From positions 1 through 64,000 of the forward strand of contig NZ_LLXU01000092.1 in NCBI RefSeq assembly GCF_001431645.1: a stretch of DNA of 64,000 nt, in the 5' to 3' direction. Made by a program: the position numbers and the translations under genes. Every line of letters starts with the position of its first letter. The first letter of the stretch is position 1. The notes below the pieces were generated by a model. It was not told the DNA's origin and ran no database searches. It saw only the letters and a list, made by a program, of their open reading frames with translations. This DNA is from Stenotrophomonas panacihumi. Its GTDB lineage: Bacteria; Pseudomonadota; Gammaproteobacteria; Xanthomonadales; Xanthomonadaceae. Of the stretch, positions 28,105-36,553 are shown one piece after another.

Positions 28105-29334
28105 ATGGAGATCTATCTCGTTGGCGGCGCCGTCCGCGATGCCCTGCTGAACCTGCCGGCCGGCGACCGCGACTGGGTGGTCGTCGGCGCCGACCAGGCC
28201 GCGATGGAGGCACAGGGTTTCAAGGCCGTGGGCCGCGACTTCCCGGTGTTCCTGCACCCGAAGACCGGCGAGGAGTACGCGCTGGCACGCACCGAGCGCA
28301 AGTCCGGGCGGGGGTATCGCGGCTTCGTGGTCGATGCCGACCCCTGCGTGACGCTGGAGCAGGACCTGCAGCGGCGCGACTTCACCCTCAATGCGATCGC
28401 CCGCGCCGATGACGGCACGCTGGTCGACCCTTACGGCGGCGCGCGCGATATCGAAGCGCGCGTGCTGCGGCACGTGGGGCCGGCTTTCGTCGAAGACCCG
28501 CTGCGCGTGCTGCGCGCGGGGCGGTTCATGGCGCGCTTCGCGCCGCTGGGCTTCACCCTGGCGCCGGAAACGCTCGCGCTGATGCGCGAGATCGCCGCCA
28601 GCGGCGAGCTCGAGGCCCTGGTGCCCGAGCGGGTATGGCAGGAACTGCGCAAGGCGCTCGCTTCCGCGCAGCCATCCGCGTTCCTGCGCACGCTGCACGA
28701 CGCGCACGCGTTGGGCGCGGTGCTGCCGGAGGTCGAAGCGTTGTATGGGGTGCCGCAGCGTGCCGAGTTCCATCCCGAGGTGGATACCGGCGTGCACCAG
28801 GAAATGGTGAGCGACATGGCGGCACGGTTGCGGCCGGGCGACGCGATGATCGGCTATGCCGCGCTGTGCCACGACCTCGGCAAGGCGCTCACGCCGACCG
28901 ACGAACTCCCGCGCCACGTGATGCACGAACAGCGTGGCGTCGCGCCAACGCGGGCGATGAGCGAGCGGCTGAAGGTGCCGCAGGATTACCGCCAGCTGGC
29001 CGAAAGCGTGTGCCGCGAACACCTGAACGTGCATCGCATCGCCGAGCTGCGCGATGCGACGGTGCACGAACTGCTGGGCCGCTGCGACGGCTTCCGGCGG
29101 CCGGAGCGGATCGCGCAGATCGCGGCGGTCTGCGAGGCGGACAAGCGCGGCAGGTTGGGCAGTGCCGAAGAGGATTACCCGCAGGGGCCGGAGCTGTGCC
29201 GGCTGCACGAAGCGGCGCTGGCGATCAACGCGCGCGACCTGGCGAAAGATGGCCTGCAGGGTCCGCAGGTCGGCGAGGCGCTGGCGAAGGCGAGGATTGC
29301 GGCGATCGGCCAGGCGCGGACACTGCGGAAATAG
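28105..29334 (+). CDS. cca: Multifunctional CCA-adding tRNA nucleotidyltransferase with HD domain
   Basis: Enzyme that adds or repairs the CCA end of tRNA, 409 residues, close to E. coli Cca at 412. The N-terminal class II nucleotidyltransferase head has [15 protein letters not shown], the metal-binding [27 protein letters not shown] and [12 protein letters not shown], then [18 protein letters not shown] in the neck. The C-terminal HD phosphohydrolase domain has [15 protein letters not shown] and later EHLNVHR; in E. coli this domain gives 2'-phosphatase and phosphodiesterase activity. The open frame extends back to 27016 over slt but that part is a shadow. Confidence 0.95.
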   Translation: MEIYLVGGAVRDALLNLPAGDRDWVVVGADQAAMEAQGFKAVGRDFPVFLHPKTGEEYALARTERKSGRGYRGFVVDADPCVTLEQDLQRRDFTLNAIARADDGTLVDPYGGARDIEARVLRHVGPAFVEDPLRVLRAGRFMARFAPLGFTLAPETLALMREIAASGELEALVPERVWQELRKALASAQPSAFLRTLHDAHALGAVLPEVEALYGVPQRAEFHPEVDTGVHQEMVSDMAARLRPGDAMIGYAALCHDLGKALTPTDELPRHVMHEQRGVAPTRAMSERLKVPQDYRQLAESVCREHLNVHRIAELRDATVHELLGRCDGFRRPERIAQIAAVCEADKRGRLGSAEEDYPQGPELCRLHEAALAINARDLAKDGLQGPQVGEALAKARIAAIGQARTLRK

Positions 29335-29382
29335 CCTGCCTTCATTCCATCCCGCGGCGCCAAGCGGCCAACGCCGGCACGC

Positions 29383-30462
29383 TCAGATCTTGACGTACCA
29401 CCGCCGCGCATCCATCCAGCGCACCACTGCCCACCACACCGCGACGAACACCACCGCGAAGGCCGCCGAGGACACTTCGCGCCCGGCCAGCGGCGCGATC
29501 CAGCTGGCGAAGCCGCGCTCGTAGATCGGCTCCCACCAGCCCAGTCCAGCCAGCGCGTACACCATCAGCGCCGAGCCACCATAAGCGGCGATCGCGTTGA
29601 CGCCGAAGCTGCGCCCCACCGCGGGCCAGCCGCGCAGATCCACCAGCACGTGCGCCAGCGCGAGCAGCAGCATCGACACGCCCGCGCTCCACAGCACGTA
29701 CGAGGACGTCCACAGGTTCTTGTTCAACGGCAGCCACCACGCCCACGCCAGGCCCGCGAGCCCGACGGCCACGCCGCCCATCACCAGCCAGCGCCGCCGT
29801 CCCTCGCGCAGCCAGTCGCCCGCGCGCAACCCCAGCAGCGTGGTCGCCAGCGCGCCGAGCGTGGAGAGCAGGCCTTCCGGGTCGTGCCCCAGCCCGGTCG
29901 TCGCGTCGTACTGGTAGACCAGTGGACCGAGCAGCGCGGTATCCACGCGGCTGGCGATGTTCTGGAAGGGTGCCAGCGAACCGCCGGCGCACAGCAACGC
30001 CGCCCAGCCCACGAGCAACGCGCCGATCCATCCCCACTGCATCCGCGGCTTCACCCACAGCGCCACGCTGCCGGCGATGCCGAAGCACAGGCCGATCCGC
30101 TGCAGCACGCCCCACGGGCGGAAGTGCGGCTTGTCCAGCCACCACCACGCCAGCAGATGCAGCAGCAAGCCCAGCCCGAGGATGCGCAGCGCGCGCACCC
30201 ACACCGTGCGCGTCAGCGCGCCGCGATCACCGCCGGCCAGCGCGCGCGGCACCACGCCCAGCGAGATCGACACGCCGACGATGAACAGGAACATCGGGAA
30301 GATCAGGTCGGTGGGCGTGCAGCCATTCCACTCGGCGTGCTCCAGCGGCCACCACACGTGCGCCCATTCGCCGGGATCGTTGACCAGCAGCATCGCCGCG
30401 ACGGTCAGCCCGCGCAGCGCATCGACCGAGGCGAAGCGCTGCATGCTCCCGGGCGCGGACAT
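29383..30462 (-). CDS. nagX: NagX-type membrane acyltransferase (DUF5009/heparan-alpha-glucosaminide N-acetyltransferase-like)
   Basis: Integral membrane protein of 359 residues with about ten hydrophobic helices. It opens with RFASVDALRGLTVAAMLLVNDPG, the signature of the COG4299/DUF5009 family related to the lysosomal heparan-alpha-glucosaminide N-acetyltransferase. HAEWNGCTPTDLIFPMFLFIVGVSISL follows with the conserved His region. In Xanthomonas and Shewanella such genes, called nagX, sit in GlcNAc clusters; the chemistry there is not firmly established. It is the last gene of the leftward nag operon; its start overlaps the nagA stop by one base (TGATG). Confidence 0.85.
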   Translation of the reverse strand: MSAPGSMQRFASVDALRGLTVAAMLLVNDPGEWAHVWWPLEHAEWNGCTPTDLIFPMFLFIVGVSISLGVVPRALAGGDRGALTRTVWVRALRILGLGLLLHLLAWWWLDKPHFRPWGVLQRIGLCFGIAGSVALWVKPRMQWGWIGALLVGWAALLCAGGSLAPFQNIASRVDTALLGPLVYQYDATTGLGHDPEGLLSTLGALATTLLGLRAGDWLREGRRRWLVMGGVAVGLAGLAWAWWLPLNKNLWTSSYVLWSAGVSMLLLALAHVLVDLRGWPAVGRSFGVNAIAAYGGSALMVYALAGLGWWEPIYERGFASWIAPLAGREVSSAAFAVVFVAVWWAVVRWMDARRWYVKI

Positions 30463-31601
30463 CAGTCGGCGCTGCCGGCGATCCAGGTGGCGACGACCTG
30501 CAGGTCATCGTCGACCAGCACCAGGTCGGCCTGGTAGCCCGGCGCGATGCGGCCGTAGCGGTCGCCCAGGCCGAGGAACTGCGCCGGGTAGGTCGACGCC
30601 ATGCGCGCGGCCTCCTCCAGCGGCAGGCCGAGCAGGCGCACGCTGTTGCGCACGGCGGTGGCCATGTCCAGCGCGGAGCCCGCCAGGGCGCCGGCGGCAT
30701 TGCGCACCACGCCATCGACGGCGGTGATGATTTCGCCGTACAGCGAATAGCTTGGGTCGTCCGCGCCCACCGGCGGCATCGCGTCGGTGACCAGGAACAG
30801 CTTGCCACGCGGCTTGGCCGCCAGCGCCACGCGCAGGCTGGCCGGGTGCACGTGCACGCCATCGACGATGATGCCGCACCAGCTGTCCGCATCTTCCATC
30901 GCGGCGCCCACCGCGCCAGGCTCGCGCCCCTGCAGCGGCGACATCGCGTTGTACAGATGGGTGAAGCCGGTGATGCCCGCGTCCAGGCCGGCACGGATCT
31001 GCTCGTAGCTGCCGGCGGTGTGGCCGGCGGCGACGATCACGCCCGCCGCCACCAGCGCGCGCACGGTCTCGACCGGCACCTGCTCGGGGGCGAGCGTCAG
31101 CAGCGTGACGCCATTGCGCAGCGAGGCGGCCATCGCCACTTCGGCGGCATCCGGCACGCGGAACTTGCTGGCGTCATGCGTGCCCTTGCGCGCCGGCGCG
31201 ATGTACGGCCCTTCCAGGTGGATGCCGAGCACGCCCGGCACGCCGGCATCGATCGCCTCGGCGGTGGCGGCAATGGCTTTCTCCATCACCCCCGCGTCGT
31301 CGCTGATCAGCGTCGGCAGCATGCCGGTGGTGCCGAAGCGCCGGTGCGCGCGCGCGATTTCCGTCAGCGCGTGCACGTCCGGCGTGTTGTTGAACAGGTA
31401 GCCGCCACCGCCGTTGACCTGCGCGTCGATGTAGCCCGGCAGCAGCGTATGGCCCTGCAGGTCCACCGCGGTGGCCGCGGCCACGCGCGGATCGTCCAGC
31501 GGCACCAGCGCGACGATGCGCCCTTCTTCCACCAGCACCGCCACGTCCTCGCGGAAGCCGTGATCGGTGAGGACCTTTCCGTTGCGCAGCGCGATCGCCA
31601 T
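30462..31601 (-). CDS. nagA: N-acetylglucosamine-6-phosphate deacetylase
   Basis: Cytosolic amidohydrolase of 379 residues that converts GlcNAc-6-phosphate to glucosamine-6-phosphate and acetate. Landmarks in order are LLPGYIDAQVNGGGG, MLPTLISDD, GIHLEGPYIAPARKGTHD with the metal-site Glu, VAAGHTAG with a metal His, THLYNAMSPLQGREPG with the second His, GIIVDGVHVHPA and FLVTDAMPPVG with the catalytic Asp. It starts at ATG 31601, four bases after the nagB-II stop, and feeds that enzyme. Confidence 0.95.
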   Translation of the reverse strand: MAIALRNGKVLTDHGFREDVAVLVEEGRIVALVPLDDPRVAAATAVDLQGHTLLPGYIDAQVNGGGGYLFNNTPDVHALTEIARAHRRFGTTGMLPTLISDDAGVMEKAIAATAEAIDAGVPGVLGIHLEGPYIAPARKGTHDASKFRVPDAAEVAMAASLRNGVTLLTLAPEQVPVETVRALVAAGVIVAAGHTAGSYEQIRAGLDAGITGFTHLYNAMSPLQGREPGAVGAAMEDADSWCGIIVDGVHVHPASLRVALAAKPRGKLFLVTDAMPPVGADDPSYSLYGEIITAVDGVVRNAAGALAGSALDMATAVRNSVRLLGLPLEEAARMASTYPAQFLGLGDRYGRIAPGYQADLVLVDDDLQVVATWIAGSAD

Positions 31602-31605
31602 GGCG

Positions 31606-32634
31606 TCAGACCGTCTCGGTAACCTTGTTCAGATGCGGCGGCAGGTCGGGATTGTGGCCCCGGCGCAGCGCCAGCGCGTTGATCGCGCGGTAGAAGCTCT
31701 GGATGGTGAGCAGCGGCGTGCACACCGGATGCGGCGCCTCGGCCAGCGGCAGGTCGCCGTCCGGCGCGGCCAGCCAGACCTGCGCGCCACGCGCGCGGAA
31801 TTCCTCGGCCACCGCGCGCGTGCCGGCGCCGGTTTCATCCGGCTGCGCGAACGCCAGCACCGGGAAGCCGGCATCCACCAGCGCCATCGGGCCGTGCTTC
31901 ACCTCGGCCGAGCTGTAGGCCTCGGCATGCAGGCCGCAGGTTTCCTTGAACTTCAACGCCGCTTCCTGCGCGGCGGCCAGGCCGAGGCCACGGCCGAGCA
32001 CGAACAGGTTGCGCGCGCCGACCAGGCCTTCGGTGAGCGGGCGCCAGTCGGCGGCCCAGGCCTGGCGCAGCGCCGAGGGCAGCGCGTCGAGCGCATGCAG
32101 CAGCGCCGGATCCTGCTTCCACAGCGCGCCGAGCTGCAGGATCGCCGCCAGCGAGGCGAGGTAGCTCTTGGTCGCCGCGACGCTGCGCTCCGGGCCGGCG
32201 CCCAGCGGAATCACCGTCTCGGCCAGCTGCGCCAGCGGCGAGTCTTCCACGTTCACCAGCGCCACCACGCGCGCGCCGGCGGCCTTGGCGGCCTCGGCAT
32301 TGCGCAGCAGGTCCGGGCTCTTGCCTGACTGCGAGATCACCAGGTACAGCGCGCCCTTCAACGCCAGCGGCGCTTCGTACACCGACCCCACCGACGGCGA
32401 CGCCGACGCCGTCACGATGCCCAGCTGGGTCTCGAACAGGTATTTGGCGTAGGTGGCGGCGTGATCCGAGCTGCCGCGCGCGCAGGTCACCACGAACGGC
32501 GGCGGGTTGGCGCGCAGCGAGGCGGCCAGCGCTTCCACGGTGCCACGGTTGCGCGCGAACTGGGCGGCGACGACGTCAGCGGTTTCCGCGGCTTCGCGGA
32601 ACATCAGGGTCTGGTTTTCTTCGGGCAGGGACAT
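31606..32634 (-). CDS. nagB-II: Glucosamine-6-phosphate deaminase, SIS-domain type (NagB-II)
   Basis: SIS-domain isomerase/deaminase of 342 residues, half the size of GlmS because the glutaminase domain is missing. The N-terminal SIS domain has VVTCARGSSDHAATYAKYLFET, ISQSGKSPDLL and SVAATKSYLASLA; the C-terminal SIS has LFVLGRGLGLAAAQEAALKFKE and AEAYSSAEVKHGPMALVD. The end HLNKVTETV aligns with the C-tail of GlmS (the LAKSVTVE motif) that contributes to the active site. In GlcNAc clusters lacking classical NagB, this protein makes fructose-6-phosphate and ammonia. ATG 32634 is preferred; an open frame to 32856 reads back into the regulator. Confidence 0.92.
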   Translation of the reverse strand: MSLPEENQTLMFREAAETADVVAAQFARNRGTVEALAASLRANPPPFVVTCARGSSDHAATYAKYLFETQLGIVTASASPSVGSVYEAPLALKGALYLVISQSGKSPDLLRNAEAAKAAGARVVALVNVEDSPLAQLAETVIPLGAGPERSVAATKSYLASLAAILQLGALWKQDPALLHALDALPSALRQAWAADWRPLTEGLVGARNLFVLGRGLGLAAAQEAALKFKETCGLHAEAYSSAEVKHGPMALVDAGFPVLAFAQPDETGAGTRAVAEEFRARGAQVWLAAPDGDLPLAEAPHPVCTPLLTIQSFYRAINALALRRGHNPDLPPHLNKVTETV

Positions 32635-32645
32635 GGATGGTGGGG

Positions 32646-33746
32646 TCAGGTCGGTTCGGGCGGGGCGGTACGCGCCGCGGCGGCCGGCGCGGGCGCGGTG
32701 GAACCGCGCACCACCAGCTGCGGCACGAATCCGCGGTTGTGCAGCTGCGGCGCCTGTTCGTCGTAGGCGTCGCTGCGCAGCTGGCTGATCAGCAGGCGCG
32801 CGGCATGGCGGGCGATGTCCTCGGTGGCCTGCTTGGCCGTGGTCAGCGGCGGCCACGACTGGCGCGAGAACGGGCTGTCCTCGAAGCCGGCGATGGACAG
32901 CTGGTACGGCACGTTCATGCCGGAGGACTTGGCCGCGGCGAGCACGCCGGCGGCGATTTCGTCATTGCTGCCGAAGATGGCCGTGGGCGGTTCGCGCAAC
33001 GCCAGCAGGCGGCGCGCGCCGCGGAAGCCGTCGTCGAAGGTGTAGTCGCCCGGCACGATGAGGTGCTTGTCCACGGTGATGCCGTAGTCGCGCAACGCGG
33101 CCTCGTAGCCGGCATAGCGCTCGCCGCTGGAACGGTGCTGCGCACCGCCCCACAGGAAGCCGATGCGCTGGTGGCCGAGCTGGATCAGGTGCTCGGTGAT
33201 CTCGTAGGCCGCGTCGCGGTCGTCGATGTAGACGCAGGCGCCATCGCCCGGGTCTTCGGTGGCGGCGATGATGCGCACCGTCTTGATGCCGCGCGCGGCC
33301 AGGCCGGCGAGCAGTTCGGGGCGTTCGGACATCGGCGCGGTCAGCACCAGGCCGGCCAGGCGCGAGCGCTGCACCCACTCGGCCAGTTCCTCGGCCAGCA
33401 GCGGGGAGGTCGAATCGACCGGGTTGATCTGCAAGCCGAAGCCGGTTTCGCGGCAGGCGGCCAGGACGCCGTTCTGCACGCCGATGATGTGGTACGGGTT
33501 CGGGTTGTCGTAGACCAGGCCGACCACGAACGGCGTGCCGCTGCGCAGGTTGCGCGCGGAGGGGTCGGGTTCGTAGTCCAGGTCGGCGATGGCCCGCAGC
33601 ACCCGCGCGCGGGTGGCCTGCATGACGGACGGCTCGTTGTTGATGACGCGCGAAACGGTCTTCAGCGAGACCTTCGCGCGCTCGGCGACGTCCTTGATCG
33701 TCGGCCTGCGCATGGGCTGCTCCGGGGCGGTGGCGAAGGCGTCCAT
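32646..33746 (-). CDS. LacI family repressor of the nag locus (NagQ-like)
   Basis: Transcriptional regulator of 366 residues. The N-terminal helix-turn-helix and hinge are RPTIKDVAERAKVSLKTVSRVINNE and ARNLRSGTP. The rest is a periplasmic-binding-protein-like effector domain with VVGLVYDNPNPYHI, LTAPMSERPELL, IDDRDAAYEITEHLIQLGHQRIGFLWG and AIFGSNDEIAAGVL. An Ala/Pro tail ends it. The start could also be ATG 33713 (MRRPTIKD), which gives the standard LacI N-terminus. Two matching palindromes in the nagP/glk intergenic region are its likely operators. In Xanthomonas campestris the LacI-type GlcNAc regulator is called NagQ; the identity is inferred from context. Confidence 0.88.
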   Translation of the reverse strand: MDAFATAPEQPMRRPTIKDVAERAKVSLKTVSRVINNEPSVMQATRARVLRAIADLDYEPDPSARNLRSGTPFVVGLVYDNPNPYHIIGVQNGVLAACRETGFGLQINPVDSTSPLLAEELAEWVQRSRLAGLVLTAPMSERPELLAGLAARGIKTVRIIAATEDPGDGACVYIDDRDAAYEITEHLIQLGHQRIGFLWGGAQHRSSGERYAGYEAALRDYGITVDKHLIVPGDYTFDDGFRGARRLLALREPPTAIFGSNDEIAAGVLAAAKSSGMNVPYQLSIAGFEDSPFSRQSWPPLTTAKQATEDIARHAARLLISQLRSDAYDEQAPQLHNRGFVPQLVVRGSTAPAPAAAARTAPPEPT

Positions 33747-33771
33747 GATGCGCGGTTCCGGGCCTTCGTGC

Positions 33772-35058
33772 TCAGCCCTGGCCTGCCGGCATGCCGGCCC
33801 GGTGGCCGCGCAGCGAGTAGAACAGGATGTACAGGTAGCACGGGACCATCAGCGCGGCGAAGACCAGCTGGAAGTCGTAGTGCTGCTTCAGGATGGCGAA
33901 CGCCTGCGGGATGATCGCGCCACCGGCGATGCCCATGATCAACAGCGCCGAGCCGGTTTCGGTGAAGCGGCCCAGGCCCTGGATGGCGAGCGGGAAGATC
34001 GCCGGCCACATCATCGCGTTGGCGAAGCCGAGCGCGGCGACGAAGGCCACCGAGACGTAGCCGTGGGTGAGGAACGCGCCGATGGAGAACAGCACGCCGA
34101 GCACGGCCGAGATGCTGAGGTAGCGCGCCTGCGAGACCACGCGCGGGATCAGCACCAGGCCTGCGATGTAGCCGGCGAGCATGGCGGTGAGAGTACACAT
34201 CGTGAAGAGCTTGGTGCGATCCAGCGGCAGGTCGAAGCCGTGCCCGTAGGTACCAATGGCATCACCCGCCATCACTTCCACGCCCACGTAGACGAACAGG
34301 CACAGCACGCCCAGCCACAGGTGCGGGAACTGGAAGATGCTGGTCTTGCCGCCACTGCTGGATACGGGCGTGGCATTGGCTTCGGCCGGCTTGATCTCCG
34401 GCAGCGGTGAAAACAGGATGCCGATCGCCACGACCAGCAGGATCACCGCCATCGTCAGATAGGGCGCGTGGATCTTGGCGGCGAATTCGTTGAGCAGCAT
34501 TTCCTTCGTGGCAGCGTCGGCCGTGGCCACCTTGTCGGACAGGTCGCCTACTCCTTGCAGCACGATCGAGCCAATCACCCACGGCACGATGATGCCGCCG
34601 ATCTTGTTGCAGATGCCCATCAGCGCGATACGCCGCGCGGCGGTCTCGATCGGCCCAAGGATGGAAACGTACGGATTGACGGCGGTCTGCAGCAGCGCAA
34701 GTCCGCTGCCGATCACGAACAGTCCGCCCAGCGCGCCGGGATACCAGCGCTGCGTGGAAAACTGGCCGAATGCAGCGGCACCTGCCGCCATCACGAAAAG
34801 GCTTACCGCAAGGCCCTTCTTCATGCCGGTGCGCTTGAGGATCCACGAGGACGGCAATGCGAGGAAGAAGTACGACAGGTAGAACACCATCAGCACCAGG
34901 AAGGCGTTGACCTCGTTCAAATCGAAGGCCAGGCGCACGAAGGTGATCAGCGGGCCGTTGATCCAGGTGAGGAAGCCGATGACGAAGAACAGCACGCCGA
35001 CGATGGCGATCGAAGTCATCAGGCTGGAGCGTTCGGGAGTGGCGGTGAGTGCGGACAT
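33772..35058 (-). CDS. nagP: MFS N-acetylglucosamine transporter NagP (FHS family)
   Basis: Inner-membrane sugar:H+ symporter of 428 residues with about 12 helices, of the fucose/glucose-galactose (FHS) MFS family. Landmarks are FVIGFLTWINGPLITFVRLAFDL with the family's Asn, FFLALPSSWILKRTGMKKGL, GSGLALLQTAVNPYVSILGP, and ALGFANAMMWPAIFPLAIQGLGRFTETGSALLIMGIAGGAIIPQ, which together match NagP proteins. It is the first gene of the leftward operon, immediately behind an operator-controlled promoter, and should import GlcNAc for phosphorylation by the neighbouring kinase. Confidence 0.9.
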   Translation of the reverse strand: MSALTATPERSSLMTSIAIVGVLFFVIGFLTWINGPLITFVRLAFDLNEVNAFLVLMVFYLSYFFLALPSSWILKRTGMKKGLAVSLFVMAAGAAAFGQFSTQRWYPGALGGLFVIGSGLALLQTAVNPYVSILGPIETAARRIALMGICNKIGGIIVPWVIGSIVLQGVGDLSDKVATADAATKEMLLNEFAAKIHAPYLTMAVILLVVAIGILFSPLPEIKPAEANATPVSSSGGKTSIFQFPHLWLGVLCLFVYVGVEVMAGDAIGTYGHGFDLPLDRTKLFTMCTLTAMLAGYIAGLVLIPRVVSQARYLSISAVLGVLFSIGAFLTHGYVSVAFVAALGFANAMMWPAIFPLAIQGLGRFTETGSALLIMGIAGGAIIPQAFAILKQHYDFQLVFAALMVPCYLYILFYSLRGHRAGMPAGQG

Positions 35059-35107
35059 CGGGTGAAAGCTCCTGCGTCGTCGACGGCCGTTGCGGCGGTC
35101 TGGCTGG

Positions 35108-35121
35108 GAACAACGTTGTCA
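35108..35121. promoter_or_regulatory. LacI-type operator at the nagP promoter
   Basis: GAACAACGTTGTCA, read on the minus strand as TGACAACGTTGTTC, is centred on the perfect 10-bp palindrome ACAACGTTGT. It lies 2 bases downstream of the nagP -10 element and so covers the likely transcription start, the classical place for repression by a LacI protein. The central CG fits LacI-family operators. Confidence 0.7.
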
Positions 35122-35123
35122 CA

Positions 35124-35153
35124 TTTATTCGATGCGCATGGGCTGCTTGTCAA
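35124..35153 (-). promoter_or_regulatory. Promoter of the leftward nagP operon
   Basis: On the minus strand a perfect -35 TTGACA (35153-35148) is followed after 18 bases by AATAAA (35129-35124), a 4/6 match to the -10. The start site would fall inside the adjacent palindromic operator. Confidence 0.6.
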
Positions 35154-35328
35154 CTTCCCGTGACGACAGGACACGCTACGGGCGTGACGCGTCGCAGCAT
35201 TGCTGCGGCGCCGCATCGATAGTTCCGGGCGCTTTGCCACGGCTGGCTTTGCAGGCAGGTCGCGGGCTGTAACCGGTTTCCCCGACCAGCCCCCTGTTAC
35301 CCGATTGCGAAAATTTCGTTGCACCCCG

Positions 35329-35358
35329 TTGACATCGTTGTCAGACCGATTTCACACT
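35329..35358 (+). promoter_or_regulatory. Candidate promoter of the rightward glk arm
   Basis: A perfect -35 TTGACA (35329-35334) is followed after 18 bases by CACACT (35353-35358), a weak 3/6 -10. The -35 lies inside the second nag operator, so a bound repressor would block RNA polymerase. The glk start codon is 60 bases further on. Confidence 0.5.
35330..35343. promoter_or_regulatory. LacI-type operator at the glk promoter
   Basis: TGACATCGTTGTCA has perfect TGACA/TGTCA arms around TCGT and shares with the nagP operator the form TGACA-n-CG-n-TGT. It overlaps the -35 of the rightward promoter. The two copies, one per divergent promoter, point to one regulator acting on both arms. Confidence 0.7.
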
Positions 35359-35418
35359 CGGCCCCGTCGAGTCCCCCTTCCGGGGTCCCGGCATGCCCCC
35401 AGGCAACCAGGAGTCAGT

Positions 35419-36438
35419 GTGGCTGCAACGTCCCCAGCTTCGACCCCCACCCTGCCGCATGCCGGTCCGTTCCTGGCCGCCGATGTGGGCGGCACGCACG
35501 TGCGTATCGGCCGTGTGCGGGCGGGCGCCGATCCGCGCCACCCGGTGGAAGTGCTGGACTACCGCAAATACCGCTGCGCCGATTACCCGAGCCTGGCCGC
35601 CATCGTCGGCGACTTCCTGCGCGACAACCCGGGCGTGCAGGAGTGCGTGATCGCCAGCGCCGGCTATCCGCTGGCCGACGGCACCGTCATCACCAACAAC
35701 CTGCCGTGGGTGCTGTCGCCGCGCGCCATCCGCGAGGAACTGGGCCTGGCGCAGGTGTACCTGGTCAACGATTTCGAGGCGGTCGCGCATGCGGCGGCCT
35801 ACGTGGACGCCAGCGAGGTGGTCCAGCTCACCGGCCCGGCGCAGGCGCCGCGCGGCCCCACCCTGGTGCTCGGCCCCGGCACCGGCCTGGGCGCGGCGGT
35901 GTGGATTCCCAACGACGGCTTCCCGGTCGTGCTCGCCACCGAGGCCGGCCAGGCCGCGCTGGCCAGCAACACCGAACTGGAAATGCAGCTGGTGCGCGAA
36001 ATGCTGCGCCATCGCAGCCACGTGCCGGTGGAGCACGCGATTTCCGGCCCCGGCCTGCTCAATCTCTACAACGCGCTGTGCGCGGTGCGCGGCGTGCCGG
36101 CCGTGCATGCCACGCCGGACGCGATCACCGCCGCCGCGCTGGAAGGCGGCGATCCGCTCGCGCACCAGGCGCTGGACGTGTTCTGCGGCCTGCTCGGCAG
36201 CGTCGTGGGCGACATGGCCCTGCTCTACGGCGTGCAGGGCGGCATCTACCTCGCTGGCGGGATCCTTCCCAAGATCCGCCAGTTCCTGATCGACAGCAGC
36301 TTCGTGCAGCGTTTCCTGGACAAGGGATCGATGCGCGAGGCGCTGGAACGAATTCCCGTGAAGTTGGTCGATCACGGGCAGCTGGGCGTCGTGGGCGCCG
36401 CCAGTTGGTATCTGGGCCAGAAGGCGAAAGCAGCGTAA
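35419..36438 (+). CDS. glk: Glucokinase-family hexokinase in the GlcNAc locus
   Basis: ATP-dependent sugar kinase of 339 residues with the actin-like hexokinase fold of the bacterial glucokinase family. The phosphate-1 motif is AADVGGTHVRIGRV, the active-site region is ITNNLPWVLS, the catalytic Asp is in VNDFEAVAHAA, and the adenosine motif is LVLGPGTGLGAAV; later GGIYLAGGILPKI is also conserved. GTG 35419 is chosen because CAGGAG precedes it by 6-8 bases and an Ala/Ser/Pro leader follows; the frame is open to 35200. In this context it probably phosphorylates GlcNAc, glucose or both. Confidence 0.88.
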   Translation: MAATSPASTPTLPHAGPFLAADVGGTHVRIGRVRAGADPRHPVEVLDYRKYRCADYPSLAAIVGDFLRDNPGVQECVIASAGYPLADGTVITNNLPWVLSPRAIREELGLAQVYLVNDFEAVAHAAAYVDASEVVQLTGPAQAPRGPTLVLGPGTGLGAAVWIPNDGFPVVLATEAGQAALASNTELEMQLVREMLRHRSHVPVEHAISGPGLLNLYNALCAVRGVPAVHATPDAITAAALEGGDPLAHQALDVFCGLLGSVVGDMALLYGVQGGIYLAGGILPKIRQFLIDSSFVQRFLDKGSMREALERIPVKLVDHGQLGVVGAASWYLGQKAKAA

Positions 36439-36553
36439 TCGCAACACCGTGTGGTCGCAGTCCGCGTCGAGGTCGGGGAGGACCGCCACGCACAGCAACA
36501 TCGGCGCGCCAAGCAATGCCCGCTAATCCAATTGATTGATGAGGAGAGACATC

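Larger units (their letters stand above)
35059..35418. other. Divergent regulatory region of the nag locus
   Basis: The 360-base region between nagP and glk carries one promoter in each direction and one copy of the same palindromic operator on each, listed separately. Between them (about 35154-35328) I see no gene or further repeat that I can support. Confidence 0.6.
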
